DNA of 64,000 bases from Nitrosopumilus sp. b1 (GTDB lineage: Archaea > Thermoproteota > Nitrososphaeria > Nitrososphaerales > Nitrosopumilaceae), in contig NZ_MU078716.1 of the NCBI RefSeq assembly GCF_014078545.1, positions 18,946 to 82,945 of the forward strand, read 5' to 3'. The notes under the pieces are model-generated. The model did no database searches. It was given only the letters and a program-made list of their open reading frames with translations, and was not told the DNA's origin. A program made the position numbers and the translations under genes. The stretch's first letter is position 1. Each line of letters opens with the position of its first letter. This document shows positions 27,114 to 35,003 of the stretch, in pieces.

Positions 27114-27240
27114 GGTCGGCCATATCATGATTTTATAATGAATAGTTCGTACAATAAATTGACTAGCACAAATTCTAGTACAAATTTCGAATGTACCAAT
27201 TTTGTTTTATTATAATCCACGTTAATCATACTAGCCGACC
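27114..27240. repeat. Seven-base inverted repeat GGTCGGC/GCCGACC flanking an operator-promoter segment
   Basis: GGTCGGC (27114-27120) and GCCGACC (27234-27240) bracket 113 bases holding an operator palindrome and a TATA-like element. The intergenic region 27080-27397 lies between convergent genes, so a promoter here is unexpected. A T-run at about 27096-27101 may end the CcdA transcript. The arms are too far apart for a simple terminator. Confidence 0.35.
27178..27198 (+). promoter_or_regulatory. Operator candidate in the convergent intergenic region
   Basis: GTACA-N9-TGTAC (27178-27196) ends in AATGTACCA and is followed by TTATTATAAT at about 27207-27216. It matches the promoter architecture of the three other sites, although no protein gene follows on the plus strand. 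Confidence 0.5.
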
Positions 27241-27305
27241 AAAGTGAACCGAAAGTGGGAAACTAGGAGTCATTTAGCTTATTCATACCAGTAGTTTCCC
27301 ACACA
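27234..27305 (+). ncRNA. Candidate small RNA with strong hairpin, driven by the module's operator
   Basis: A plus-strand transcript starting about 25 bases after the TATA element would begin near 27235-27240. It contains an 11-base-pair perfect stem, GTGGGAAACTA (27255-27265) with TAGTTTCCCAC (27292-27302), extended by a GG/CC pair past a 2-base bulge, with a 20-base loop. No T-run follows immediately on either strand, so it is not a standard terminator. A 3' end element of the convergent TPR-CAP mRNA is the main alternative. Confidence 0.35.
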
Positions 27306-27314
27306 TCTAAAATT

Positions 27315-27321
27315 AAAAAAA
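27315..27321 (-). terminator. Oligo-T terminator candidate of the TPR-CAP gene
   Basis: Seven consecutive T on the minus strand (seven A on the plus strand), 77 bases after the stop of the 27398-28945 gene. Archaeal RNA polymerase stops at such T-runs without needing a hairpin. Confidence 0.35.
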
Positions 27322-27397
27322 TCCTCAAAGGATTTCTGCATCATACTTGGATAATCAAAATTACCCACAGAGGAAACTGAAATAATGAATCTTTCAA

Positions 27398-28945
27398 TCA
27401 ACAATAAATCTGACTTACATACAATGTACCATCAGATGAAAATGAAACTCCAGTACCAACATTAGAGTAAGTAGTACCTCGAAGCAAGGTTTCTTTCACA
27501 TCCTTTTGAATCCATTCAGAAACTATAGTTTCTGCAGTTAATGCATCAAGAGGAATACTCCCACTGTAAATATTCAATGAGCTTCCAGGTGCCTTTGTAT
27601 CAGAATATTTTGCAGCATTATCCACGCATACAGGAAGTTTATCTGCATATTCACGAGTAACTGGTAATCCATCAGTAGATAATGCTTGATCAACTCTATT
27701 ACGCGATGCCATATCTTGACTGTGTTTTAGTGCCAATGTACTCAATTCCGGATGAGCCAAAAATGCGCCACGTCCAATATTCAGTCTTTTTTCATTAATG
27801 AGTTGAACTATATCAGACTCGACTTGAGGATATGATGAAGCAACAGTCACAATATTTTGGATTGGAAGATTTTCTTGTTCCTCTGATTGGGGCTCAGATA
27901 CAAAAGACAAACCAGACTCAAACATGTTTGTAAGCTGTGAAGTATCAAAGGAGAACAAAAGTTCTGGATATGCATCATATACTCCAATGAATCCTACTGC
28001 AGATATCATCAGACCCAAAATCAAAAATGATTTATAAGATTTTTTAGTTTTTGATTTGTTTTGAACTTTTGTCTTATCTTTATTTTGTGATTGTTTATTC
28101 TCAGAAATTTTTTGTTTTGACATTGCTTTTGCAAGATCTAATGCAATCACATCATGCGGATCAGTTGATTCTATTTTAGGAAAATTTTTTACAATCATTT
28201 CTTTTGCTTTGGTTAAAACAAGAACAGCATCTTCCTTTTTTTCAGGAATCTGTTCAATGAGAAGAGTATCCAGGGCAAAATCTTTTGTTTCAGGCCGTCC
28301 AGAATCCAACCAATTATTTAGTTTTTCAAATAATTCATCATTTACTTCAGGAACATAATTTCCAGGGTAATCATCAGAAATTTTTGAGTTTGATAAGACA
28401 TGATTATTTTTTGCCCCATTATGACTAGGATTTATTTTTAAAACTTGTTCATAGCAAAGAGATGCTTCTTTGAATTTGCCAAGTTTATGAAGATCGTTTC
28501 CTTTGTTAAATAATGAATCAGTATGTTCAGGATCAATTTCTAAGATTTTATTATAGATGCGTATAGATTCTTCGTATTTTTCCATTCTTGAAAAACATAA
28601 TGCCTTATTGTACAGAACGGAAATATTTTCAGGCTCTCGTTTTAGAATTTGTTCAAAAACTTCGATAGCTTTTTGATTATTACCAAGGATTGATTCAAAA
28701 TATCCTTTGTTATTTATCAACACATTATCATTTGGTTCTACAGATAATGCTTCATCACAGCATGCTAATGCATCCTCAAATTTTCCAATTTTAGACAGAG
28801 TCATGCTTTTCATACACAGTGAATCTATATGTTTAGAATCTTCAGACAGTACTGAATCAAATGCAGACAGGGCTTGCTCATATTCTTCATTTTTGTAATG
28901 TATGCATCCCTGAGTAAATGAATCAGATTGCTCGACTTGGGCCAT
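27398..28945 (-). CDS. Membrane protein with cytosolic TPR domain and external CAP/SCP domain
   Basis: The 515-residue protein has no signal peptide. Residues 1-185 are five TPR-like repeats (for example YEQALSAFDSVLSEDSKHIDSL and YEESIRIYNKILEIDPEHTDSL). A charged linker follows, then a Lys-rich stretch and a single transmembrane helix near 305-323. After a further linker, residues about 375-515 form a CAP (SCP/PR-1) domain: LINEKRLNIGRGAFLAHPEL, LALKHSQDMASRNRVD and a C-terminal YSNVGTGVSF-LYVSQIYC strand pair. By the positive-inside rule the TPR part is cytosolic and the CAP domain external. The role is unknown; signalling or cell-surface anchoring is possible. Confidence 0.85.
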   Translation of the reverse strand: MAQVEQSDSFTQGCIHYKNEEYEQALSAFDSVLSEDSKHIDSLCMKSMTLSKIGKFEDALACCDEALSVEPNDNVLINNKGYFESILGNNQKAIEVFEQILKREPENISVLYNKALCFSRMEKYEESIRIYNKILEIDPEHTDSLFNKGNDLHKLGKFKEASLCYEQVLKINPSHNGAKNNHVLSNSKISDDYPGNYVPEVNDELFEKLNNWLDSGRPETKDFALDTLLIEQIPEKKEDAVLVLTKAKEMIVKNFPKIESTDPHDVIALDLAKAMSKQKISENKQSQNKDKTKVQNKSKTKKSYKSFLILGLMISAVGFIGVYDAYPELLFSFDTSQLTNMFESGLSFVSEPQSEEQENLPIQNIVTVASSYPQVESDIVQLINEKRLNIGRGAFLAHPELSTLALKHSQDMASRNRVDQALSTDGLPVTREYADKLPVCVDNAAKYSDTKAPGSSLNIYSGSIPLDALTAETIVSEWIQKDVKETLLRGTTYSNVGTGVSFSSDGTLYVSQIYC

Positions 28946-29050
28946 CGTACCACCTCAGTGCGGTTGAATTTTCAGTAAAATTCTTCATTGTAAGAGTTTT
29001 TTGTAAAAAAAGTTCCATAGGTATTAGGATGTCTAATCTGTACAAACATC

Positions 29051-29173
29051 CTATATTGATAGTATCGTGCTACATTTGACGCACTTTACCTGAACTTGAT
29101 CTTCTTTTTGGACTCTTTGAAATTTTTTAGAGCCACAATTTGGGCAAATTGGGCATGCCCGTAACTTTTTCAT
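29051..29173 (-). CDS. Small zinc-ribbon protein (40 aa)
   Basis: The minus-strand frame starts with ATG at 29173 and stops at 29051. It encodes 40 residues with CPICPNCGS near residue 7 and KCVKCS near 31, giving two CxxC knuckles of a rubredoxin-like zinc ribbon with an additional Cys between them. Its ATG shares one base with the TGA of the NMN adenylyltransferase gene, so translation is probably coupled. Proteins this small are often missed by gene finders. The cysteine spacing and the stop-start overlap are the support. Confidence 0.6.
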   Translation of the reverse strand: MKKLRACPICPNCGSKKFQRVQKEDQVQVKCVKCSTILSI

Positions 29174-29721
29174 CAGTATTCAGTAGGTTTTGTATCTGAA
29201 GTCAAAATAGTTTGGATTCTTTGCATTCCATTGAATTTGATAATATTATCTGCTACTGCCTTTGGTACTAGTTTTTTCCAATCCGAATTCTCGGCGATTA
29301 ATTTTCTAATCAATGTTGCATTGTATTTTTCTCTATCCAAGAAATTTGGTTTAATTACTTCCAACCCAGAATCAGATAGTAGCATTCGAACATAATCATT
29401 GCCACTGTAAACTCTATCAAATTTTGGAAGTGAAGAACGTAAGTATGATGCCCATGTTGCAATATTGAATTGATTTTCGATAGCTAAGATGTAGCACTTG
29501 GAGAGATCAAGGTTTTCTTCTTTAAGAGATTCATGAATCATTTGAATTCTTTCGCCAGCGGTAAAAGGATCCTTTTCCATGTAGTTAAACTGAAGGCTAG
29601 TAATACAAATTATGAGCTCGTCACACTCACGAAGAATAATCTTTGCAAGCTCCAAGTGTCCAAGATGAAATGGTTGAAACCTACCCATCATTAAACCGCG
29701 CATATGAAAATCAAAGGTCAT
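29173..29721 (-). CDS. nadM: Nicotinamide-nucleotide adenylyltransferase, archaeal NadM type
   Basis: The 182-residue protein carries the nucleotidyltransferase HxGH signature in GRFQPFHLGHLELAK near residues 13-27 and the second motif, RKLIAENSDW, near 145 (ISSxxR-like position). It joins NMN and ATP to give NAD+, the last salvage or synthesis step, complementing NadE at 42716. Archaeal NadM proteins usually begin directly with MRGL or similar, so an internal ATG at 29703 may be the real start. It sits 14 bases after the EF-Tu-like gene, and its stop overlaps the zinc-ribbon start. Confidence 0.9.
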   Translation of the reverse strand: MTFDFHMRGLMMGRFQPFHLGHLELAKIILRECDELIICITSLQFNYMEKDPFTAGERIQMIHESLKEENLDLSKCYILAIENQFNIATWASYLRSSLPKFDRVYSGNDYVRMLLSDSGLEVIKPNFLDREKYNATLIRKLIAENSDWKKLVPKAVADNIIKFNGMQRIQTILTSDTKPTEY

Positions 29722-29735
29722 GAATTAATTAAATC

Positions 29736-30656
29736 TTAGATTATTTTTCCGCTACCTAGTATTCGGATACTGGTAGATTCTGGTTTTAGAATCACACATG
29801 TATCTGATTTATCACATACCGCAGGCTTTTCAAAGGAAAGCTTCAGTGGATTGACAGAGCTAAATTTTGCAGCCTTTATCTGAAGACCAATATTTACCAT
29901 ACACATTTGATTCTCTGTAACATCTCCTTTATAGAATGGATTTTTTTTAAAATCAAGCTCTATTTCGGATTTTACCGGCATAGAATCATCCTCACATAAA
30001 ATATCACCTCGAGAAATTTCCTCAGGTTTTGCACCTTTAATGGACAAGCCAACGCGAGCAGGAGAAGTAGCTTCTTCAACAGGTTCATCATGCATTTGAA
30101 TTGACTTTACCATTATATCCAATCCTGCAGGGAGGAGTTTGAGATTATCATATTGTTTTATTTTACCAGAAGTTACCTTTCCTAGAATTACTGTTCCAAC
30201 GCCTTTAACATCAAAGCAATGATCAATTACGATTTTTGTCTTACCGTCTGTTTGTAAGGGTTGAAATTTTAAAATTTCTTCTTTAATCTTTTGGGACTCT
30301 ACTTTTCTATATTGCTCCAAGACAGTTCCTTTAATCATGGTGTTGAGTCTGCTTTCATCTACCTCGTATGTATGACTTAAAATTCCCTCTTTTTTCTGCA
30401 AGACATCCAGTGCAACCATTTGTTCACCTGCAAATTTGTCAAGAGAACCCAAATACACAATAGGATATTCAGCCAGATTAATTGCCTGAAATAAGGGTTG
30501 AATTTTGTCTGGAAACCCATTTGGGGCAACCCAAGTTCTAATTACATCAGATTCTTTTTTATCATAAAGTGTCAGATCAGTAGCAGTGCCTTTCTTTCCA
30601 AAGTCTGAAGCAATGGTCTGCTCACCAAGTACAGCAAAATTAATGGATTTTACCAT
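29736..30656 (-). CDS. EF-Tu/SelB-like protein with degenerate GTPase domain
   Basis: The 306-residue protein resembles translational GTPases. Residues about 138-225 match the EF-Tu domain II barrel (HCFDVKGVGTVILGKVTSGKIKQYDNL, then ISRGDILC), and the rest matches domain III. The N-terminal 125 residues keep the length of a shortened G domain, but the P-loop position reads GEQTIASDFGKKGTATD, without GxxxxGK[ST]. I also find no DxPGH or NKxD. It therefore probably does not hydrolyse GTP. Similar pseudo-GTPases occur across archaea, function unknown. It is the upstream partner of nadM on the same strand. Confidence 0.75.
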   Translation of the reverse strand: MVKSINFAVLGEQTIASDFGKKGTATDLTLYDKKESDVIRTWVAPNGFPDKIQPLFQAINLAEYPIVYLGSLDKFAGEQMVALDVLQKKEGILSHTYEVDESRLNTMIKGTVLEQYRKVESQKIKEEILKFQPLQTDGKTKIVIDHCFDVKGVGTVILGKVTSGKIKQYDNLKLLPAGLDIMVKSIQMHDEPVEEATSPARVGLSIKGAKPEEISRGDILCEDDSMPVKSEIELDFKKNPFYKGDVTENQMCMVNIGLQIKAAKFSSVNPLKLSFEKPAVCDKSDTCVILKPESTSIRILGSGKII

Positions 30657-30716
30657 ATTTGTCTGCAGTAACTATTGATAATTAAAACATGATGAATTAT
30701 ACAAAGAAAAATGAGG

Positions 30717-30875
30717 TCATGCGCCAAAGTCGCTACTCTTTAGTTGTGGTCGTGCAGCTTCATTTGGCATGCGAAATCCACAATGCTGACAACGCTGATC
30801 AGGTACTACAACCAAATCTCTTGTTTGTAAAGTTGTGACTCTAGTACAGCTAGGGCAGTTTTTCTGAATGGGCAT
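30717..30875 (-). CDS. Small zinc-ribbon protein (52 aa)
   Basis: Starting at MPIQKNCPSC (30875), the product has CPSC near residue 7 and CQHCGF near 33, a classic CxxC-x22-CxxC zinc ribbon, plus a polar tail. The open frame extends 20 codons upstream, but that part looks like promoter translation. Such small ribbons bind nucleic acid or proteins. It precedes the EF-Tu-like gene by 60 bases on the same strand and diverges from the response-regulator gene at 30965. Confidence 0.75.
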   Translation of the reverse strand: MPIQKNCPSCTRVTTLQTRDLVVVPDQRCQHCGFRMPNEAARPQLKSSDFGA

Positions 30876-30964
30876 GAATAAATTACTATAAAATTTTATA
30901 ATAAAACCTGTGTGTAATTGGTTTACAAACACCACATTATCTGTATATAATGAAAAATTGAAGA

Positions 30965-31363
30965 ATGGATGTTATTTTAATAGATGATGACATAGATACG
31001 ACTGAAATTTTCAGTGAATATCTTACCATTAAAGGATTCAACGTAGTCGGAGTAGGCCATAATGGAAAAGAGGCTGCGCAACTATATCAGAAATTAAAAC
31101 CAGACGTGGTTGTTCTTGATATCATGATGCCGCATTTTGATGGATTTTTTGGAATTCATGAGATACGCAAACTGAAGAAAAATGCCAAGATAGTCATTGC
31201 GACTGCAGATGTAAGTGTAGAGACAGCAAAGAAACTAGAAGATCTTTCCCCTTATGCAATTTTACACAAGCCATATGATCTAGACTCACTTGAAGATCTA
31301 CTCAGAGAAATAAAAAACATAGAAGAAACAAAACATTTTGAAAAAGACCTAATAGAAAGATAA
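30965..31363 (+). CDS. CheY-like response regulator, receiver domain only
   Basis: The 132-residue protein is a single receiver domain: acidic pocket DDD at residues 7-9, phosphoacceptor Asp52 in VVVLDIMMPHFDG, the switch Thr/Ser in IVIATADVS near 80 and the conserved Lys in LHKPYDL near 102. There is no output domain. It must act by protein contact, as CheY or Spo0F do. No histidine kinase is present in the window. A second receiver protein is convergent 10 bases away. Confidence 0.93.
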   Translation: MDVILIDDDIDTTEIFSEYLTIKGFNVVGVGHNGKEAAQLYQKLKPDVVVLDIMMPHFDGFFGIHEIRKLKKNAKIVIATADVSVETAKKLEDLSPYAILHKPYDLDSLEDLLREIKNIEETKHFEKDLIER

Positions 31364-31373
31364 TATTTCTAAA

Positions 31374-32294
31374 TTAACTAAATCTACCATATGCAGGGCT
31401 AGTTTCCCATTTTGCTCTTTCAATTTCAAATCTATTATTACATCGAAGGCAGAGAAAGTCAGTGGAGAGTTCCGGGAATTTTTCAGAACAATCATTACAG
31501 AGATAATAATTATCCATTACTCTATAATCAGAGCCTAGTACCTTAATTTTTTTTCTACATTTGGGACATATATCATCAACATAAGAGTTTGCAGAAGACA
31601 CATTAGAACACTCATAATGTTCAATGAGTTTTTCTTGTTTAAAGTTAGAGCCCTTGCATGATGGGCAATGAAAAATTTGAGAAATTTTTACCAATCCACA
31701 ATCAGGGCATGCAATTTCTTTAATGTCTTTTAATTTGATAATTTTCTTGTCAGATTCTAGTTTTTGGATAATTGGAAGCATTTCCTCTTTTGTTTTACCC
31801 ATGTATTGGGCGATTCTAGTCAAGCTCGTCCTAGTGGAGGTTGTAATTAAAAATTCTACTCTTTGTATGACATCATCATCAGGTGAAACATCTTTGTAAT
31901 TTTCTTCAGCAGTTAAAGTTTTCATTATTTCCTTAACATTTTCTAATCTAATTGGTTTTGAGAGATACTGGTATGCCCCCTGTGCAATTACTTCCTTGAT
32001 TGATTCCTCACTTCTTTCTCGTGCAGTTTCAATTATGACTTTAACATCTGGTCGGACATTTAGCATTTGAGTAAGAACAGACAAGGCATTCATATCAGGC
32101 ATATTATAATCTAAGAACACAATCGGAACTTTACCAGAATCAATCAACTCATTGAATGCCTCAAGTCCAATTTTTCCGTTTTCACAACAATGTACTTTTT
32201 GAAAACCAAGCTTTAGTAAAAATTCTCTAAGAAAGATTCCTACTGCCGGACTATCATCAATAACTAAAATTTCCCTATCCGTTAAGTCAGTCAT
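31374..32294 (-). CDS. Response regulator with winged helix and zinc-ribbon output region
   Basis: The 306-residue protein has an N-terminal receiver domain (DDS near residue 13, phosphoacceptor Asp in VFLDYNMPDM near 60, Lys in YLSKPIRLENV near 112). Next is a helical region resembling a winged helix (TRTSLTRIAQYMGKTKEEMLPI). The C-terminal half has at least four CxxC pairs (CPDC, CPSC, CPKC, then CNDC and CLRC), like tandem zinc ribbons. Receiver plus wHTH plus ribbons suggests phosphorylation-dependent DNA or polymerase binding. I chose the ATG at 32294 over the adjacent TTG. The partner kinase is not in the window. Confidence 0.85.
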   Translation of the reverse strand: MTDLTDREILVIDDSPAVGIFLREFLLKLGFQKVHCCENGKIGLEAFNELIDSGKVPIVFLDYNMPDMNALSVLTQMLNVRPDVKVIIETARERSEESIKEVIAQGAYQYLSKPIRLENVKEIMKTLTAEENYKDVSPDDDVIQRVEFLITTSTRTSLTRIAQYMGKTKEEMLPIIQKLESDKKIIKLKDIKEIACPDCGLVKISQIFHCPSCKGSNFKQEKLIEHYECSNVSSANSYVDDICPKCRKKIKVLGSDYRVMDNYYLCNDCSEKFPELSTDFLCLRCNNRFEIERAKWETSPAYGRFS

Positions 32295-32339
32295 CAATTT
32301 TACAAAGCCATCAAAGCGATAGAAAAATCTTGTCTAAGA

Positions 32340-35003
32340 TTATGATACACGAATAATCCCTGTTTTGATTAGGTATTCTAGTCCTAAAACAAATTCGCCA
32401 TCACTAACTAATCCATCGGACCACCATCCGGCATTATTTTTAATCCAAGAGGGAATAACAGAGTTAGACTCGGAGGAAGGAGCAGTATTTGGAATTTTTA
32501 TAATTCCTGTTTTAATCATGTATTCGATCCCCCCAACAAAGTCATTATCATCAATTGTTCCTTCTGACCACCATTCGGCATTATTTTTAACCCATGATGG
32601 AATATCCAACGATTTCTCCCACAATACCCTTGAGACCGAATTTAACGTAACTACATCGACGTCATTCTCCTTCAAAGCATCCAAAACTTGACTTAATTTG
32701 GAGAATTTATCGGCATCAATTTGATTTATACTAATTTGATCCTCTTTAAGGGCAAAATCTGGAACTTGTAAACTGATTACAGAATACCCATATTTTTCAA
32801 AATTAGAATTTATCTTATGAATGGCTTGTTCCTTGATAGTTCCAGAAACAAATGGATCATCGTTAAGAATATCTGATGCACTCAAAGTAGATGGGACATG
32901 GACAATATTCTTTGAACCAGAATGCAAAAGATTGTCTAGTTGCAGGTTTGAGCTTACTAATTTTAGATTGTTTGAGTTAACTGCAGACAAAGTGTTTTCA
33001 TTAAAAGAACCCAAAGGTGGAATGAACACGGACGGTTTTTTCTTTAAAATGGAATTGATCTTATCATTTGTTTTTTTAATACTAGAGGTTTGTTCTTCAA
33101 CGCCAAATTTTGTATGATCTATAAACTCCCAACCGCTATTTGCAACATCAAGATTTATTTTTTTATTATTTAGAGTAGAATTGATTGCTTGAACAGTAAT
33201 CGGGTCATCGCCAAAAAATTTTCCTAAAATTCCTACGGTAACATCAGTTTTCTTATTCTCAAATGTATTTAGTAGTTCTTTTTGCACTTGGTTGAGCCAA
33301 AAATCTTGTACATTATCAATTCGGATGGCCACACAATTGCAGCTGATAATCTCAGTTGAGTTTTTTTCATTTAAAATCGGTTTTGGTAACATAGGTTTTG
33401 CATCAAGATTAATCTGACCTATAGGAACGATTGTATATCCTGCAGCTTGTACTTGATCAATTAGTAATTCCAATTCTTTAATTGAATTTTGGTTGACGAC
33501 ATTTTTGTATACACCCAATTCCCTTTGTGAAAATTCAGGAGGATGCATCATAACAACTGCAAAACCGTTGCTTAACATGCTGGATTCTATATCGCTAAAG
33601 ATTTTGGTTCTATTTTCAACGATCCAAAGATTCGATGTCGAATCTAAAATAGCAGTTTGTGCTGCTTGTGGAAATCGATAAAATGTGGAATTTGAAAGTT
33701 GAAATGGTGGCGAATCATAATTAAAAGAAGAGCTAAGGTGGGTAATTCCGTTTGATTTCAAAAGAGGAATCGTATTTTTATCAAATACATTTTCTGGTGG
33801 AATAAAAACAGACGGAGTAATTCCAAAGGTATCAAAAATCTTCTGATTGGTATCTTTGATAATTTTTTGCTGTTTTTCATTATCAAAGACCGTGATTGGA
33901 CTATTATTCCAGCTATGACTGGCAATTTCTAGGCGTGAATTTTCAAGATTATTTTTTATCACATTTACTAATTCACCGTCAGATCCTATGAGCCCCCCAA
34001 TTACGCCTATTGTAAGTGGAGCTGATTTTGTTGAAAAAGTTTGGATTACTGCCTTTTGAGAAGCACTAAGAAAATAATCCTGAACGTCATCTAATCTAAA
34101 AGCAACACATTTGCAGTTTTTTGCTGATGGAGATTGTGATAATTGTTCAATGTTTATGACAGCATTGGAAGTCAATGTCGCTCTATGAACAGACCAGAGT
34201 TCAAAAGTTGAAGATTGATTTTGTTTATGAAATACTTTGAAATCATATTGGTCAACAGGTAGTAGCGTAAAAAGTGCAGAGCCTTTATTCACGTTTGATT
34301 GTGCAATCTTTGTTTTTTTCGAGTCATATAGTTCAACTAGAAAGATTCCATCATAAGTTCCAACTTTGCGATTATCTTTTATGATGTTGACATCAACTTT
34401 GTCTATTAATTTGGGCCAGGGAGTTACAATGTTAAAATCCTGTGGGAGTCCGGATTGTGTTTTAACTGGAGAATAAACATAAGATACTTTGTCATTGATT
34501 AAAACTTCAGCATAATAGAAGCTATCAGATGTTGTTGATTGAATCCAGTATCTTCCGGTTTCACCCTTTGAATCGGTATTTGCAGTAACCCATGCAGTGT
34601 TATCTAATGATTTTACTACTACTTTAGCTCCAGAGATAGGTGAGCCATCTTTGTATTTTATTTTAAACTTCATGCCACCATCATTTGGGATTAAAATTTC
34701 GATTGGAGAATCAAATGATTTGATTAAAGGAGTAGTAGCAGAATCAATCCCATTTTTTACAACTTTGAAGATATATCCATGGTTTGAAGGAAGACTGCTA
34801 ATTGTCTGAGGGTTTTCAGTTAACGGAATAGTTCTGTATAGGTTTGTAGCAGTATCCTGATAGACAAAAACTGTGATTCCATAAGGATCACTCATTTCAA
34901 ACTCAAAATTTTTAATTTGTATAACTGCAGAGTTGCTTTGCGCATATGCGGGCAGCATGGCTATTCCTATTGAGAAGATTAAAAGTAATAGAAGTAATCT
35001 CAT
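32340..35003 (-). CDS. Secreted tandem polysaccharide-deacetylase (NodB) protein with NAxWWS repeats
   Basis: The 887-residue protein has a signal peptide (1-21) and beta-sandwich domains (about 25-285). Two NodB-like barrels follow. The first (about 295-520) has RLDDVQD near 300 and ASHSW near 357, in line with the metal-binding Asp and His of carbohydrate esterase family 4. The second (about 555-780) reads RIDNVQD and ANSGW at the same places, so its metal site is lost. Two C-terminal repeats (about 805-887) each contain NAxWWSxG and end in IKTGIIK/R. The start overlaps the glycosyltransferase stop by 4 bases, so it probably modifies the exported glycan made by that enzyme. Confidence 0.85.
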   Translation of the reverse strand: MRLLLLLLIFSIGIAMLPAYAQSNSAVIQIKNFEFEMSDPYGITVFVYQDTATNLYRTIPLTENPQTISSLPSNHGYIFKVVKNGIDSATTPLIKSFDSPIEILIPNDGGMKFKIKYKDGSPISGAKVVVKSLDNTAWVTANTDSKGETGRYWIQSTTSDSFYYAEVLINDKVSYVYSPVKTQSGLPQDFNIVTPWPKLIDKVDVNIIKDNRKVGTYDGIFLVELYDSKKTKIAQSNVNKGSALFTLLPVDQYDFKVFHKQNQSSTFELWSVHRATLTSNAVINIEQLSQSPSAKNCKCVAFRLDDVQDYFLSASQKAVIQTFSTKSAPLTIGVIGGLIGSDGELVNVIKNNLENSRLEIASHSWNNSPITVFDNEKQQKIIKDTNQKIFDTFGITPSVFIPPENVFDKNTIPLLKSNGITHLSSSFNYDSPPFQLSNSTFYRFPQAAQTAILDSTSNLWIVENRTKIFSDIESSMLSNGFAVVMMHPPEFSQRELGVYKNVVNQNSIKELELLIDQVQAAGYTIVPIGQINLDAKPMLPKPILNEKNSTEIISCNCVAIRIDNVQDFWLNQVQKELLNTFENKKTDVTVGILGKFFGDDPITVQAINSTLNNKKINLDVANSGWEFIDHTKFGVEEQTSSIKKTNDKINSILKKKPSVFIPPLGSFNENTLSAVNSNNLKLVSSNLQLDNLLHSGSKNIVHVPSTLSASDILNDDPFVSGTIKEQAIHKINSNFEKYGYSVISLQVPDFALKEDQISINQIDADKFSKLSQVLDALKENDVDVVTLNSVSRVLWEKSLDIPSWVKNNAEWWSEGTIDDNDFVGGIEYMIKTGIIKIPNTAPSSESNSVIPSWIKNNAGWWSDGLVSDGEFVLGLEYLIKTGIIRVS

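Noticed and set aside
28999..29057. AGGATGT/ACATCCT arms as a structured RNA after the zinc-ribbon gene
   Set aside because: Only 7 base pairs with a 13-base loop in AT-rich sequence; no further support. It may contribute to transcript ending.
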